In this document: positions 14,425-23,167 of the stretch, in pieces | How positions within the stretch are numbered: the first letter of the stretch is position 1 | How the letters are laid out: the number at the start of each line of letters is the position of its first letter | Source of the DNA: Fidelibacterota bacterium | Lineage (GTDB): Bacteria; Fidelibacterota; Marinisomatia; Marinisomatales; UBA1611 | Direction of reading: 5' to 3' | NCBI GenBank assembly: GCA_012964275.1 | Contig: DTUG01000185.1 | Span: forward strand, 1 to 29,871 | Length of the DNA stretch: 29,871 nucleotides | Made by a program: the position numbers and the translations under genes | The notes under the pieces: model-generated | What the model was told of the DNA's origin: nothing | The model's input: the letters and a program-made list of their open reading frames with translations, nothing else | Database searches by the model: none

Positions 14425-16908
14425 CTATGTTAATTTAGAAGATTTTTTTGGGTTTTTATTCGATTTTTTCTTTTTGTTTGCTTGTTGGTAACCATCTGTG
14501 AATTTAAACACAGAACGAGAAGATTCTACCTTAATGACCGTTCCTTCGCGATAAGTATGTTTCAACAACATTTCTGAAATAGGATCTTCCAGAGATCTTT
14601 GGATCTCCCGGCGTAGGGGTCGAACACCAAAATTGGGATCATACCCATTCTTTGCCAATAACTGCTTGGCTGATGCGGTGATTTTCAATCCCAAACCCAT
14701 TTTAGCCAGGTTTTCCACCAAGTCATTTAGCTGCAAGTCAATAATTTTGTATACATGGTCTTTTGTAAGAGAATGAAATACAATTATTTCATCAATCCGA
14801 TTCAATAGTTCCGGTAAAAAATTATGCTGAACCTTATCAAGGATGCGGGATTTCATCTTTTGAAAATTTTCTTCCGATGTTTCCCCACCAAACCCCAAAC
14901 CACTAGATTTTAATTCCTTAGTGCCCAAATTTGACGTCATGATTATGATGGTATTACAAAAATCTACCTTTCTTCCAAGACCATCCGTGAGCAGGCCTTC
15001 ATCAAATACCTGCAGTAGAATATTATACAAGTCATGGTGTGCTTTTTCAATTTCATCAAGCAACACGACTGAATATGGATTACGCCGAACTCTTTCGGTC
15101 AATTCCCCGCCCTCATCATAGCCCACATAACCAGGCGGTGCTCCAATTAAGCGCGACAGGGAGAACCGCTCTGAAAATTCTGACATATCCACTTTCACCA
15201 AAGCTTGGCTGTGCGTGAATAGATACCTGGCCAAAACTTTAGCCAGTTCAGTCTTTCCGACACCGGTTGGACCCAGAAACATAAATGCACCAATTGGCCG
15301 ATTGGGATTTTTCAATCCTGTACGGGCTCGTCGAATAGCCCTTGATAAACTATGAATTGCCTCCTCTTGTCCAACGATGAATTCACTAAGTTTATCAGAA
15401 AGTTTTAACAATTTTTTCCCCTCGGACTCAGCCACCTTTGATACCGGTATGCCTGATACTAATGAAACTACATCCGCAATATGTTCAGCAGAAATATCAA
15501 TGCACTTATCTTCATCTTCTTTCTGCCACATTCTTTGAGCTTTGCCAAGCTTTTTTATTAATTTACGTTCCATATCTCGCAATACGGCAGCATCTTCAAA
15601 TAACTGATCGGCAACTTTAGTTTCCTTGTCTTCTCGAATTTTTTCTATCTCTTTCTCGATTTCAATAATACGGGGTGGAACTTCCACATTGAACATATGA
15701 GCTCGAGCACCGGCTTCGTCCAAAATATCGATTGCCTTATCTGGAAGATGTTTATCGGATACGTACCGATCAGACAGGTAAACACAAGCTTCGATAGCTT
15801 CGTCTGAATAGCGAACATTATGATGTTCTTCATACTTTTTTCTCAGGCCCTGTAGTATATCTAATGACTCAGACACGGTAGGCGGATTGATGACAATCTT
15901 TTGAAAACGACGATCCAATGCTCCATCTTTTTCAATGTACTTACGATATTCATCCATGGTGGTTGCACCAATGCAGTGAATATCTCCCCGGGCCAAGGAT
16001 GGCTTAAACATATTGGAAGCGTCCAGAGAGCCGGAAGCTCCTCCGGCACCTACCAGAGTATGCAACTCATCAATGAAAATGATAATATTTTCATTCATCT
16101 CCAGTTCCATCATGACACTTTTCATCCGTTCCTCAAACTGGCCCCGATATTTCGTTCCAGCAACGATAGCCGCCAGATCCAGGGATAGTATCCTCTGGTT
16201 ATGTAACACCCGCGGTACTGTCCTACGAACGATCCTTTGCGCCAATCCTTCAATAATTGCTGTTTTCCCTACGCCGGGTTCGCCAATAAGAGCCGGGTTG
16301 TTCTTTTTACGGCGGGTCAAAACTTGGGATACTCGCTCAATTTCTTTCTCTCGGCCTATGACGGGATCGAGTTTCCCCTTTCGGGCAAGTTTGGTTATAT
16401 CCCGGGAAAAATGGTCCAGAGTAGGGGTCCGGCTTTTTGAGGATGGTTCTGTCTCAGGTAAATCAATATCATCATCTACGCTTTCTCCCTCCATGAGTTC
16501 CGATACCGAATCAAAATCCAGGTTGAAAGACTTTAAAACTTCACAGGCGATACCTTCAGTCTCTCGCAACATAGCCAACAGAAGGTGTTCATCATCAGCT
16601 AAAGACTTTCCCCTGGAAGCAGCTTCGCTATAAGCATTTCTCAAAACACGTTCTGCCCGACGAGTCAGAGGCAGATGCCCAAGAGTCATGGTTCCACCGG
16701 AGGCTTTGATCAAGTCCTCAATCATAGCAGACATTTCGCTGGGCTCTATATCATAGACTTGAAGGACCTTATGGGACATGCCAGCTTTTTCTTTTAGCAA
16801 GCCTAGAAGTAAATGTTCAGACCCGACATAGCTATGCCCCAGGCGAATGGCTTCTTCCTTGGCCTTTTTTAAAATGCTTTGTACTCTTTTCGAAAAATTT
16901 TCTTTCAT
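14425..16908 (-). CDS. clpC: ClpC-type AAA+ unfoldase, ATP-dependent Clp protease ATP-binding subunit
   Basis: This 827-aa Hsp100 ATPase unfolds proteins and feeds them to ClpP. It has two N-terminal Clp repeats (about 1-145, with SEHLLLGLLKE and DDEHLLLAML) and a first AAA+ domain with Walker A GEPGVGKT at 209-216 and IIIFIDELHTLVGAG. A short middle region carries a UVR-like motif (about 431-455, VADQLFEDAAVLRDMERKL). The second AAA+ domain has Walker A GPTGVGKT at about 546-553 and DEGGELTERVRRNPYSVVLL. The short middle domain with UVR identifies ClpC, not ClpB, whose middle domain is a long coiled coil. The C-terminus is lysine-rich. The McsA/McsB adaptor and kinase genes known to accompany clpC in Firmicutes are absent here. 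It starts 10 nt after the lolD stop. Confidence 0.95.
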   Translation of the reverse strand: MKENFSKRVQSILKKAKEEAIRLGHSYVGSEHLLLGLLKEKAGMSHKVLQVYDIEPSEMSAMIEDLIKASGGTMTLGHLPLTRRAERVLRNAYSEAASRGKSLADDEHLLLAMLRETEGIACEVLKSFNLDFDSVSELMEGESVDDDIDLPETEPSSKSRTPTLDHFSRDITKLARKGKLDPVIGREKEIERVSQVLTRRKKNNPALIGEPGVGKTAIIEGLAQRIVRRTVPRVLHNQRILSLDLAAIVAGTKYRGQFEERMKSVMMELEMNENIIIFIDELHTLVGAGGASGSLDASNMFKPSLARGDIHCIGATTMDEYRKYIEKDGALDRRFQKIVINPPTVSESLDILQGLRKKYEEHHNVRYSDEAIEACVYLSDRYVSDKHLPDKAIDILDEAGARAHMFNVEVPPRIIEIEKEIEKIREDKETKVADQLFEDAAVLRDMERKLIKKLGKAQRMWQKEDEDKCIDISAEHIADVVSLVSGIPVSKVAESEGKKLLKLSDKLSEFIVGQEEAIHSLSRAIRRARTGLKNPNRPIGAFMFLGPTGVGKTELAKVLARYLFTHSQALVKVDMSEFSERFSLSRLIGAPPGYVGYDEGGELTERVRRNPYSVVLLDEIEKAHHDLYNILLQVFDEGLLTDGLGRKVDFCNTIIIMTSNLGTKELKSSGLGFGGETSEENFQKMKSRILDKVQHNFLPELLNRIDEIIVFHSLTKDHVYKIIDLQLNDLVENLAKMGLGLKITASAKQLLAKNGYDPNFGVRPLRREIQRSLEDPISEMLLKHTYREGTVIKVESSRSVFKFTDGYQQANKKKKSNKNPKKSSKLT

Positions 16909-16918
16909 ATCAGCGATG

Positions 16919-17596
16919 CTAAGCTGCCTTCAATTGTCCCGCTTTTAATTCATATTTAAAATGACCGATTTCGGCTACTTCGGGATTATGAGTTGTCAGC
17001 ACAATAGACTGGCTGAAATCTCGATTAATTTGTACCAAAAGGTCAATTAATTTCCGCGCGTTATTCATATCCAGATTCCCCGTTGGTTCATCCGCTAGTA
17101 GGATGCGCGGTCGATTGATTAGTGCCCGGACTACCGCAGTACGGAGCCGCTCTCCTCCAGACAATTCCGATGGCAGGTGATCTTTCCTTTCAGTTAAACC
17201 CACAGTCTCTAGCAATTCCAATCCCCGATCTATAGGATTCTGCTGGTCATTTTTAATCCAAGCCGGTAATAAAATGTTTTCCAGAGCGGTAAATTCCGGC
17301 AGCAGATGATGAAACTGAAACACAAAACCAATATGCCTGTTCCGCAGTTCAGCCAGTTCATCTTCAAGCAGTGTTTCAATTTTAATATTATTTATTTCCA
17401 GGATTCCACTATCGGGTTTGTCCAAAGTACCCAGAATGTTTAGCAAGGTGGATTTTCCCGCCCCAGACTGACCCATAATGGTAATAATATTCCCGGAATT
17501 CACAGTGAGATCAATTCCGGATAGAACCTCTAACTTTCTCTTTCCATTAGAATAAGTTTTATATATCTGGTCTGCTTTTATTATTACTTGGCCCAT
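16919..17596 (-). CDS. lolD: LolD-like lipoprotein-release ABC transporter ATP-binding protein
   Basis: This 225-aa ABC ATPase powers extraction of lipoproteins from the inner membrane with the LolC/E permeases. Walker A is GQSGAGKST at 42-50, the Q-loop is in FVFQFHHLLPEFTALEN (about 92-107), the signature is LSGGE at 145-149 and Walker B is ILLADEPTGNLD from 165. FQFHHLLPEFTALEN is characteristic of LolD. The signature continues LSGGERLRTAVVRAL where most LolD proteins have ERQRVAIARAL, a mild divergence. It overlaps the upstream permease gene by 13 nt, implying coupled translation. A MacB-type export role is the main alternative, but two permeases beside one ATPase favour Lol. Confidence 0.9.
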   Translation of the reverse strand: MGQVIIKADQIYKTYSNGKRKLEVLSGIDLTVNSGNIITIMGQSGAGKSTLLNILGTLDKPDSGILEINNIKIETLLEDELAELRNRHIGFVFQFHHLLPEFTALENILLPAWIKNDQQNPIDRGLELLETVGLTERKDHLPSELSGGERLRTAVVRALINRPRILLADEPTGNLDMNNARKLIDLLVQINRDFSQSIVLTTHNPEVAEIGHFKYELKAGQLKAA

Positions 17597-18759
17597 TGCA
17601 GTGCATCTCGCGGTTCAATACTAGCGACTTTGCGACTTGCTCCCCATGAAGATACCAAAATAAAGCCACTGGCAATAATTGTGATCAGCAAAATATCAGC
17701 TGGCAATAACTTCATGGGCAGGGTTCGCATAAAATATATATCTGTGGGTAGGGGAATAAACCCGGTAATATTTTGAATGAAAACCAGACAACATCCTGAT
17801 AACAGACCTGAAAACGCTCCCCATCCTCCGCGCCAGAACCCCTGAATAACCAATACATTTTTCAGGGTATGGATTGGCGTACCCATAGCCCGGAGAATGC
17901 CAATCTCCTTGATCTTTTGGACGGTGATCAACGATAAGGTAGCCGTCAGATTAAATGCCGCCACGAGAATAATCAAACTGAGAACGCTTATGGCACCGAG
18001 CCTTTCCAACCGCATGGCTTTGACCAAGATACTGTGGATGTCCTCCCATGTTTGAAGAATAACCCCTTTCGGCAAAACAGCCGCAATGCTTGTTTCAGCA
18101 TCTTCTAGGTTTGTCTCAGGATAAATACGAAGATCAATGCCGTCCCATCGATCGAGGCGTCTAAATAAAAGTTCCCCGGTTTCAGCGGGCAAAAAAATTA
18201 TACGGTCATCATAATCTAAAATTTGGGAATGAAAGATTCCATTCACTATAGTTTTTAACCGGTGCGGAAATCCAATCGATGGAGTCTGGTCCAAAGGACT
18301 GCTGATTATCATTTCATCACCAACGCGCACACCCAGACGGGCAGCGGTGTCCCAGCCAATAAGGATCCCGTTTTTTTGGGGTATTTCACCTTGTATTGAC
18401 ACATTGTAAAATGACTGCATCATTTGCATATCCACCGCCTTGAATGTAACCATCCGCTGATTAGATCGATACTGGATTAGCCCCTGGCGGGTCTTAAAAG
18501 GCATAACTGACTGAATCTCAGGTCGGTTTTCCAAGAGTTGTATCGTGGCATCCAGTTCGGTTCCAGTCAGGCGAAGGTCACCATCAAAACCACGAAGTTT
18601 TTCACGTACCTGTCCCTCAAATCCATTTAACACAGCCAGTGATATTACCAGGGCAAAGCATCCTACTCCCATACCTGCCATGGAAACAATCCCTGTAAAA
18701 CGGCCCGGCCCTTTCCGAGACATTAGAAATCTGAGTGCAATTTCCCGGGTCAGGTTCAT
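17584..18759 (-). CDS. LolC/LolE-family lipoprotein-release permease
   Basis: This is a 391-aa inner-membrane protein. A transmembrane helix near the N-terminus (about 22-45, GIVSMAGMGVGCFALVISLA) is followed by a large periplasmic MacB-PCD-type domain (about 50-260). A C-terminal FtsX-like region with three helices follows (about 265-380), containing LSLITVQKIKEIGILRAMG, a hallmark of LolC/E coupling segments. It overlaps the next permease upstream by 4 nt and lolD downstream by 13 nt. With its partner it should form the LolC-LolE heterodimer. Which of the two corresponds to LolC or LolE cannot be decided here. Confidence 0.9.
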   Translation of the reverse strand: MNLTREIALRFLMSRKGPGRFTGIVSMAGMGVGCFALVISLAVLNGFEGQVREKLRGFDGDLRLTGTELDATIQLLENRPEIQSVMPFKTRQGLIQYRSNQRMVTFKAVDMQMMQSFYNVSIQGEIPQKNGILIGWDTAARLGVRVGDEMIISSPLDQTPSIGFPHRLKTIVNGIFHSQILDYDDRIIFLPAETGELLFRRLDRWDGIDLRIYPETNLEDAETSIAAVLPKGVILQTWEDIHSILVKAMRLERLGAISVLSLIILVAAFNLTATLSLITVQKIKEIGILRAMGTPIHTLKNVLVIQGFWRGGWGAFSGLLSGCCLVFIQNITGFIPLPTDIYFMRTLPMKLLPADILLITIIASGFILVSSWGASRKVASIEPRDALQWAK

Positions 18760-19943
18760 TCGTACCTCAGGACGTCTGCAGGAAGAATATCCATAACTGC
18801 TTTAGTTGGCCAGAGTGATGCCAGCAAGCATACTATGAGAGTACCAGACAAGATTGATAAAAACATTCCCGGGTCCGCATGCACCGGGATGTGATCCATA
18901 AAGTATATGTCCTCAGGGACAGCAATTATATGGTATCGAGACTGGAGAAATATAAACAATCCTGCCACACAGGTTCCGATGATTCCGCCAATAATTCCGA
19001 TAGCACTACTTTGGAGGAGAAATATCTTCCGGATGGTGCGGCGGTGCATGCCCTGGGCCATGAGCATTCCAACCTGGCCGGATTTTTCAATAACGATCAT
19101 AGCCATGGTAGCCAGGATATTCACAATACCCACCAGCGCGATCATCCCGAAAATGATCAGAGCCGGCCAACGCTGTACGTTGATCCAGTCGAATAGGATC
19201 CGGTGCCTGTCCTGCCAGGATTCAGCGTAATAAGGATAGCTCAGATTTTCAATAAAATAATCCATTACATCTTTCAGCGGTTCATCTGAGTTAATAATAT
19301 AGCCGGTAATCTGCGACTCCATATTAAATATAGTCCGAGCCTGGGATAAAGAAACAAAAGCCATAGTTTTATCATATTCCAGCATTCCAGAGTGAAAAAA
19401 GCCCTCAATTTCAACACTTGAGATCCGCTGACCGGCACCAGGTTGCATCATGGTTTCCAAACCGGAGATAATCACCCGATCCCCTACTTCAACACCCAGT
19501 ACTGAGCGAAGTGCCTTACCCAGAATGATCTTGCCGGAGGAAATTTCACTTTTATGCATATCATATTCCGGACCAGTTGGCAAATGATCGATGCCTTCTA
19601 CCAGGATCCCTTCAGCTTTATTCCCTACCCGAATCATAGCACCTTTTCGAATATAGGGTTCTGACTCTATGGACAAAGGAAATTGATCTATCAGTGAATC
19701 CAATACCGATGTATTATTGGCAATGGAATGACCCAGCATATGTTGAACCCGGACCATTCCATCAAACCCGGACAGTTTATCTGAAAGAGTATTCTCAAAT
19801 CCCCGTATGATGCTGGCCGTAAGCATCAGGGCAGTCACTCCAATAGAAAGCCCGATGATAGCCAGCTTGCTGGTGTAAGATGAAAAACTACCTTTCTCTG
19901 GGGAACGTAAATACCGCAGGACGAACCGCAGGATCAAACTCAT
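18756..19943 (-). CDS. LolC/LolE-family lipoprotein-release permease (second)
   Basis: This 395-aa protein has the same four-helix layout as its neighbour: an N-terminal helix after KGSFSSYTSKLAIIGLSIGV, a periplasmic domain, then an FtsX-like C-terminus with AMIVIEKSGQVGMLMAQGM. The IEKSGQVGMLMAQG segment matches the cytoplasmic coupling region expected for a subunit contacting LolD. The two permeases are clearly divergent in sequence, consistent with LolC plus LolE and not a recent tandem copy. It begins 2 nt after the lysS stop and overlaps the next permease by 4 nt (ATGA). Confidence 0.9.
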   Translation of the reverse strand: MSLILRFVLRYLRSPEKGSFSSYTSKLAIIGLSIGVTALMLTASIIRGFENTLSDKLSGFDGMVRVQHMLGHSIANNTSVLDSLIDQFPLSIESEPYIRKGAMIRVGNKAEGILVEGIDHLPTGPEYDMHKSEISSGKIILGKALRSVLGVEVGDRVIISGLETMMQPGAGQRISSVEIEGFFHSGMLEYDKTMAFVSLSQARTIFNMESQITGYIINSDEPLKDVMDYFIENLSYPYYAESWQDRHRILFDWINVQRWPALIIFGMIALVGIVNILATMAMIVIEKSGQVGMLMAQGMHRRTIRKIFLLQSSAIGIIGGIIGTCVAGLFIFLQSRYHIIAVPEDIYFMDHIPVHADPGMFLSILSGTLIVCLLASLWPTKAVMDILPADVLRYE

Positions 19944-19945
19944 CG

Positions 19946-21442
19946 TTATTGATTATCTGTTCTCATGGCCGGAAACAGGATTACATCCTTGATCCAGCGG
20001 TTTCCTGTAAGCAGCATAACCAGCCGATCGATACCCAGACCTACACCACCTGTGGGCGGCATGCCGGCTTCCACAGCTTGGATGAAATTCTCATCCACGG
20101 GCTGTGCTGCCTCGTCACCACGCTCTTTAAGCGCAGCCTGGGCTTCCAAACGCTGGCGTTGATCCACCGGATCATTCAACTCTGTAAATGAGTTTGCAAA
20201 TTCGGCTCCACCAATGAAAAGTTCAAACCTTTCCACGATATTGGGGTCTCCATTTCGATGGGCTTTAGCCAGGGGCGATATCGCTTTTGGATAATCTACC
20301 ACGAATACCGGCTGTACCAGGTTTGGTTCCACCAGGGTTCCCATTAATTCATCCAACATCTGGCCATAATTCGCATTCTTTTCCACATCAATGCGATGTT
20401 CTTTGCAGATGGACTGCATGTCATCATCAGACGTTTCGGCCAGGTCATGTCCAGTAACCTCCTTTAGCAAATCAAGGATGGGTTTCCGTTCGAAAGGTTT
20501 TGACAGATCGATATCCATGTCTCCCCACTTGACCTGCAAAGCGCCCACAGATTCTGCCGCCCGGCGCACCATGTCTTCCACAATTTTCATGCAATCTTCA
20601 TAATCAGCATAGGCCCAGTAAAACTCCAGCATGGTGAATTCTGGATTGTGGTTGCGGTCCATGCCTTCATTGCGAAAATCCTTGGCAATCTCATAAACTC
20701 GGTCAAAGCCGCCAATGATCAAGCGTTTCAGGTAAAGTTCATCAGCAATGCGCAGGTACAGTTTTTGATCCAGGGCATTGTGATGAGTGGTAAACGGCCG
20801 GGCATTGGCTCCGCCATAAAGAGGCTGAAGGGCCGGTGTTTCGACTTCCAGAAAACCTTGCTCATCCAGTGTTTGGCGGATTTCCTGAATGATCCGTGCC
20901 CGTTTCACAAAAACTTCCCGCACTTCCGGATTGACAATCAGGTCAAGGTGACGGTTTCGATATCGCTGTTCCTTATCAGAAAAGGCGTCAAACACTTGGC
21001 CATCCTTTTCCTTCACCACCGGCAGGGGTCGGATGCTTTTCGCCAAGATGGTCAATTCATTGGTACGGATAGAAATTTCACCGGTCTTGGTCGTGAATAC
21101 ATCTCCTTTCACACCAGCATAATCCCCGATATCCAGAAGTTTGAAATGACTGTAAACCTCTTCTCCAACATCATCACAGCGAATAAAAATTTGAATCCGG
21201 CCTGCTGAATCCATAATATGGGCAAACGACGCTTTTCCCATTTTACGCAGGGCCATGATCCGCCCAGCCACGCAGACTGTCTGCCCTTCCATCTCATCAT
21301 AATGATCCAGGATGTACTGGCTTTTATGGGTAGGCTCGTATTTATGCGGATAGGGATTCACACCCGCTTCCCGGAGCTTGTTTAGTTTTTCTATGCGAAA
21401 ATCAATGACCTGCTGTAGGCTTTTATATTCTTCTGACACCAT
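19946..21442 (-). CDS. lysS: Lysyl-tRNA synthetase, class II
   Basis: This 498-aa cytoplasmic enzyme charges tRNA-Lys. The N-terminal OB-fold anticodon-binding domain (about 55-160) contains VCVAGRIMALRKMGKASFAH. The class II catalytic core follows, with motif 2 FRNEGMDRNHNPEFTMLEFY and motif 3 GGVGLGIDRLVMLLTGN near the C-terminus, where aspartate and arginine contact ATP. Length and the ending KDVILFPAMR are typical of LysS. Its ATG overlaps the prfB stop by one base (TAATG); prfB-lysS adjacency is also known from E. coli. Confidence 0.98.
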   Translation of the reverse strand: MVSEEYKSLQQVIDFRIEKLNKLREAGVNPYPHKYEPTHKSQYILDHYDEMEGQTVCVAGRIMALRKMGKASFAHIMDSAGRIQIFIRCDDVGEEVYSHFKLLDIGDYAGVKGDVFTTKTGEISIRTNELTILAKSIRPLPVVKEKDGQVFDAFSDKEQRYRNRHLDLIVNPEVREVFVKRARIIQEIRQTLDEQGFLEVETPALQPLYGGANARPFTTHHNALDQKLYLRIADELYLKRLIIGGFDRVYEIAKDFRNEGMDRNHNPEFTMLEFYWAYADYEDCMKIVEDMVRRAAESVGALQVKWGDMDIDLSKPFERKPILDLLKEVTGHDLAETSDDDMQSICKEHRIDVEKNANYGQMLDELMGTLVEPNLVQPVFVVDYPKAISPLAKAHRNGDPNIVERFELFIGGAEFANSFTELNDPVDQRQRLEAQAALKERGDEAAQPVDENFIQAVEAGMPPTGGVGLGIDRLVMLLTGNRWIKDVILFPAMRTDNQ

Positions 21443-22564
21443 TAATCCTTTACCGTTTCTGCTGAATTATCTGCAATGTTACTGAGCAAGTAGGCCCGGA
21501 TAAAGGCATTCAGGTCGCCATCCATAACTGCCTGGGCATTGCCTGTTTCCTCCTTCGTGCGGTGGTCCTTTACCATATTGTAGGGATGAAACACATACGA
21601 CCGGATCTGGCTTCCCCAGCCGATATCCTTCTTCTGATCTTCCAGACCTTTATTTCTCTTTTTTTCCTTTTCCAGCTCTACCTGATAGAGGCGGGCCTTT
21701 AATATTTTCATAGCCTGGTTTTTATTCTTATGCTGGGACCTCTCATTCTGGCACTGTACTACGATTCCCGTAGGAATATGGGTGATCCGCACCGCCGAGT
21801 CGGTCTTGTTCACATGCTGACCTCCGGCCCCACTGGCACGATAGGTATCGATGCGCAGGTCTGCCGAATTTATATCCACTTCGATTTCATCGTTCACGGA
21901 AGGGTAAACAAATACCGATGCAAAAGATGTATGCCGTCGGCTGTTGGAATCAAAGGGTGATATCCGCACCATACGATGTACTCCCGCTTCTGCTTTCGCC
22001 AGACCGTAGGCATAATCACCCAGGACCTCGAAAGTTACATCCTTGATCCCTGCTTCATCACCAGGCTGCATATCAATAAGATCAATCTTAAAATCCTGCT
22101 GTTCCGCCCAGCGGGAATACATTCGATACAGCATTTGAGCCCAGTCCTGGCTTTCGGTACCGCCAGCTCCCGGATGTATGGCAATAATGGCATCCTGGGT
22201 ATCCTCCTTTTTCCCCAAGATCATTTTGAGTTCTACTTCTTCCACAATGGTTTGATAATCATTTAGTTCCTTTTCCAGTTCTTCAAGGGATGTTTCACCC
22301 GCTTCAGCAAACTCCAGGAGCACTTCCACATCGCCATGGCGGCCCTCCAGGCTGGACCAAAGGTCAATTTCTTTTTCCAATCGGGAGATCTTTTTTAGGA
22401 TGGCGGACGCTTTCTGGTTATTGTCCCAGAAGGATGGATCTACTGACGCTTTGCGGAGCGTTTCCAGTTTTTTTTGGCTGGACTCAAGATCAAAGATACC
22501 TCCGCAGTTCAGAGTATTTTTTTTCAGTTTGGCTGAATCTTTCTTTCAGATCGATTATTTCCAT
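21442..22564 (-). CDS. prfB: Peptide chain release factor 2, with +1 programmed frameshift
   Basis: This class I release factor reads UGA and UAA. The C-terminal 312 codons form one open frame, but the family start lies upstream in another frame. An ATG at 22564 encodes 24 residues (MEIIDLKERFSQTEKKYSEL then RRYL), ending at an in-frame TGA (22492-22490). Slipping +1 on CTT-TGA continues with DLESSQKKLETLRKASVDPS and joins the long frame, giving about 373 aa. In that numbering the SPF stop-recognition tripeptide is at about 202-204 and GGQ at about 247-249, matching E. coli RF2 positions closely. The start lies 8 nt after the preceding fragment's stop. Calling the gene from the 312-codon frame alone would lose about 61 residues. 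Confidence 0.96.
22490..22504 (-). promoter_or_regulatory. prfB programmed +1 frameshift site
   Basis: The minus strand reads CGG AGG TAT CTT TGA T. An SD-like GGAGG sits three bases before the slippery CTT codon, followed by the UGA stop at codon 25. This is the arrangement known from E. coli prfB (AGG GGG TAT CTT TGA C): low RF2 lets the ribosome pause at UGA and slip +1, restoring RF2 synthesis. The base after TGA here is T, not C. Confidence 0.95.
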
Positions 22565-22625
22565 GACCGAATTTAATGAAGCCAAATAGTGGATTGTATG
22601 GTGTTTTGGATCATTTTTATTGTAC

Positions 22626-22661
22626 TGTCATAGCCAAGAGCAAAGCAACGAAGCAATCTCG
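22626..22661. repeat. Dispersed-repeat-like element (REP/rickettsial-type sequence)
   Basis: The plus strand contains GAGCAAAGCAACGAAGC followed by AATCTCG, preceded by TGTCAT. From memory this closely matches a short repeat widespread in many bacterial genomes, of the form GTCATTGCGAGGAGCGAAGC then GACGAAGCAATCTC, whose translation often appears as RLLRCFAPRND in spurious protein tails. Here it encodes TRLLRCFALGYDS at the end of the truncated secreted-protein frame. Only one copy is visible in the window. Confidence 0.6.
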
Positions 22662-22686
22662 TCAATAATGTAACAATCGAGATTGC
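22653..22686. repeat. Perfect 9-bp inverted repeat
   Basis: GCAATCTCG (22653-22661) is followed by a 16-nt AT-rich spacer and CGAGATTGC (22678-22686). The left arm is the end of the repeat-like element, so the right arm may be a remnant of a second, inverted copy or the other end of the element. There is no U-tract on the minus strand after it, so it is unlikely to be an intrinsic terminator. Confidence 0.7.
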
Positions 22687-23167
22687 GGAATAATCATTGA
22701 CCATTCCTGCTGGTTCAAGCTTTGAAAGAGCTTGAGGGTAAAATTCACCATCCCAACTGGGTGGTATCATTTCGTAATCAATACCTTTAGCCTGTTCTCC
22801 CGGCGTGATCTTTACTGATTCTATCGGCAGGGTAATGACCGGTCCGCTCATCACCTGCAATTCAACATCGGCAGGCAGGCCAAATAAAACATCACCTGTG
22901 TGTGGGATCTGGGGGAAACCTGGTTCGTGGATCTGGGACAGAGCTGGTCGAGTATGGATCACATGTTGCTCATCCACCCAGAGAGTGTCTAAAGAAACTT
23001 CAATTACCAGCATCCCAGGTTGATTAACACGGACCTGGTAAACGGGATCAGCGAAAAGAATAGAAAATAAGAAAAAGAAAAACTGGAGGAAGAAACAGAA
23101 CCTACATCTAATAGCAACCATTATAACCGATCTAATCCACCCCTACTAGTAAATTCTATGGTCATAG

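Larger units (their letters stand above)
22573..23121 (-). pseudogene. Truncated secreted-protein fragment, peptidase C25 propeptide-like N-terminus
   Basis: An open frame of 182 codons. Residues 1-24 form a very hydrophobic signal peptide (FFLQFFFFLFSILFA/D). Residues about 25-145 contain VRVNQPGMLVIEVSLDTLW and PGFPQIPHTGDVLFGLPADV, a pattern resembling the N-terminal propeptide region of gingipain-type (C25) proteases and other large secreted proteins. No catalytic domain follows. The last ~35 residues, including TLLTRLLRCFALGYDSTIK, are unlike the rest and are encoded by a repeat-like sequence. I read this as the surviving 5' end of a larger gene whose remainder has been lost. It starts 46 nt after cdaA and ends 8 nt before prfB. 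A short functional secreted protein is possible but less likely. Confidence 0.6.

Noticed and set aside
21442..22380. prfB as a 312-aa protein starting at an internal Met
   Set aside because: The upstream sequence encodes the missing RF2 N-terminus through a canonical CTT-TGA frameshift site, so the short version is not the full gene.
22573..23121. Fragment as a novel small secreted effector
   Set aside because: The C-terminal tail coincides with a known type of dispersed repeat, which makes truncation the simpler explanation unless orthologues of equal length are found.
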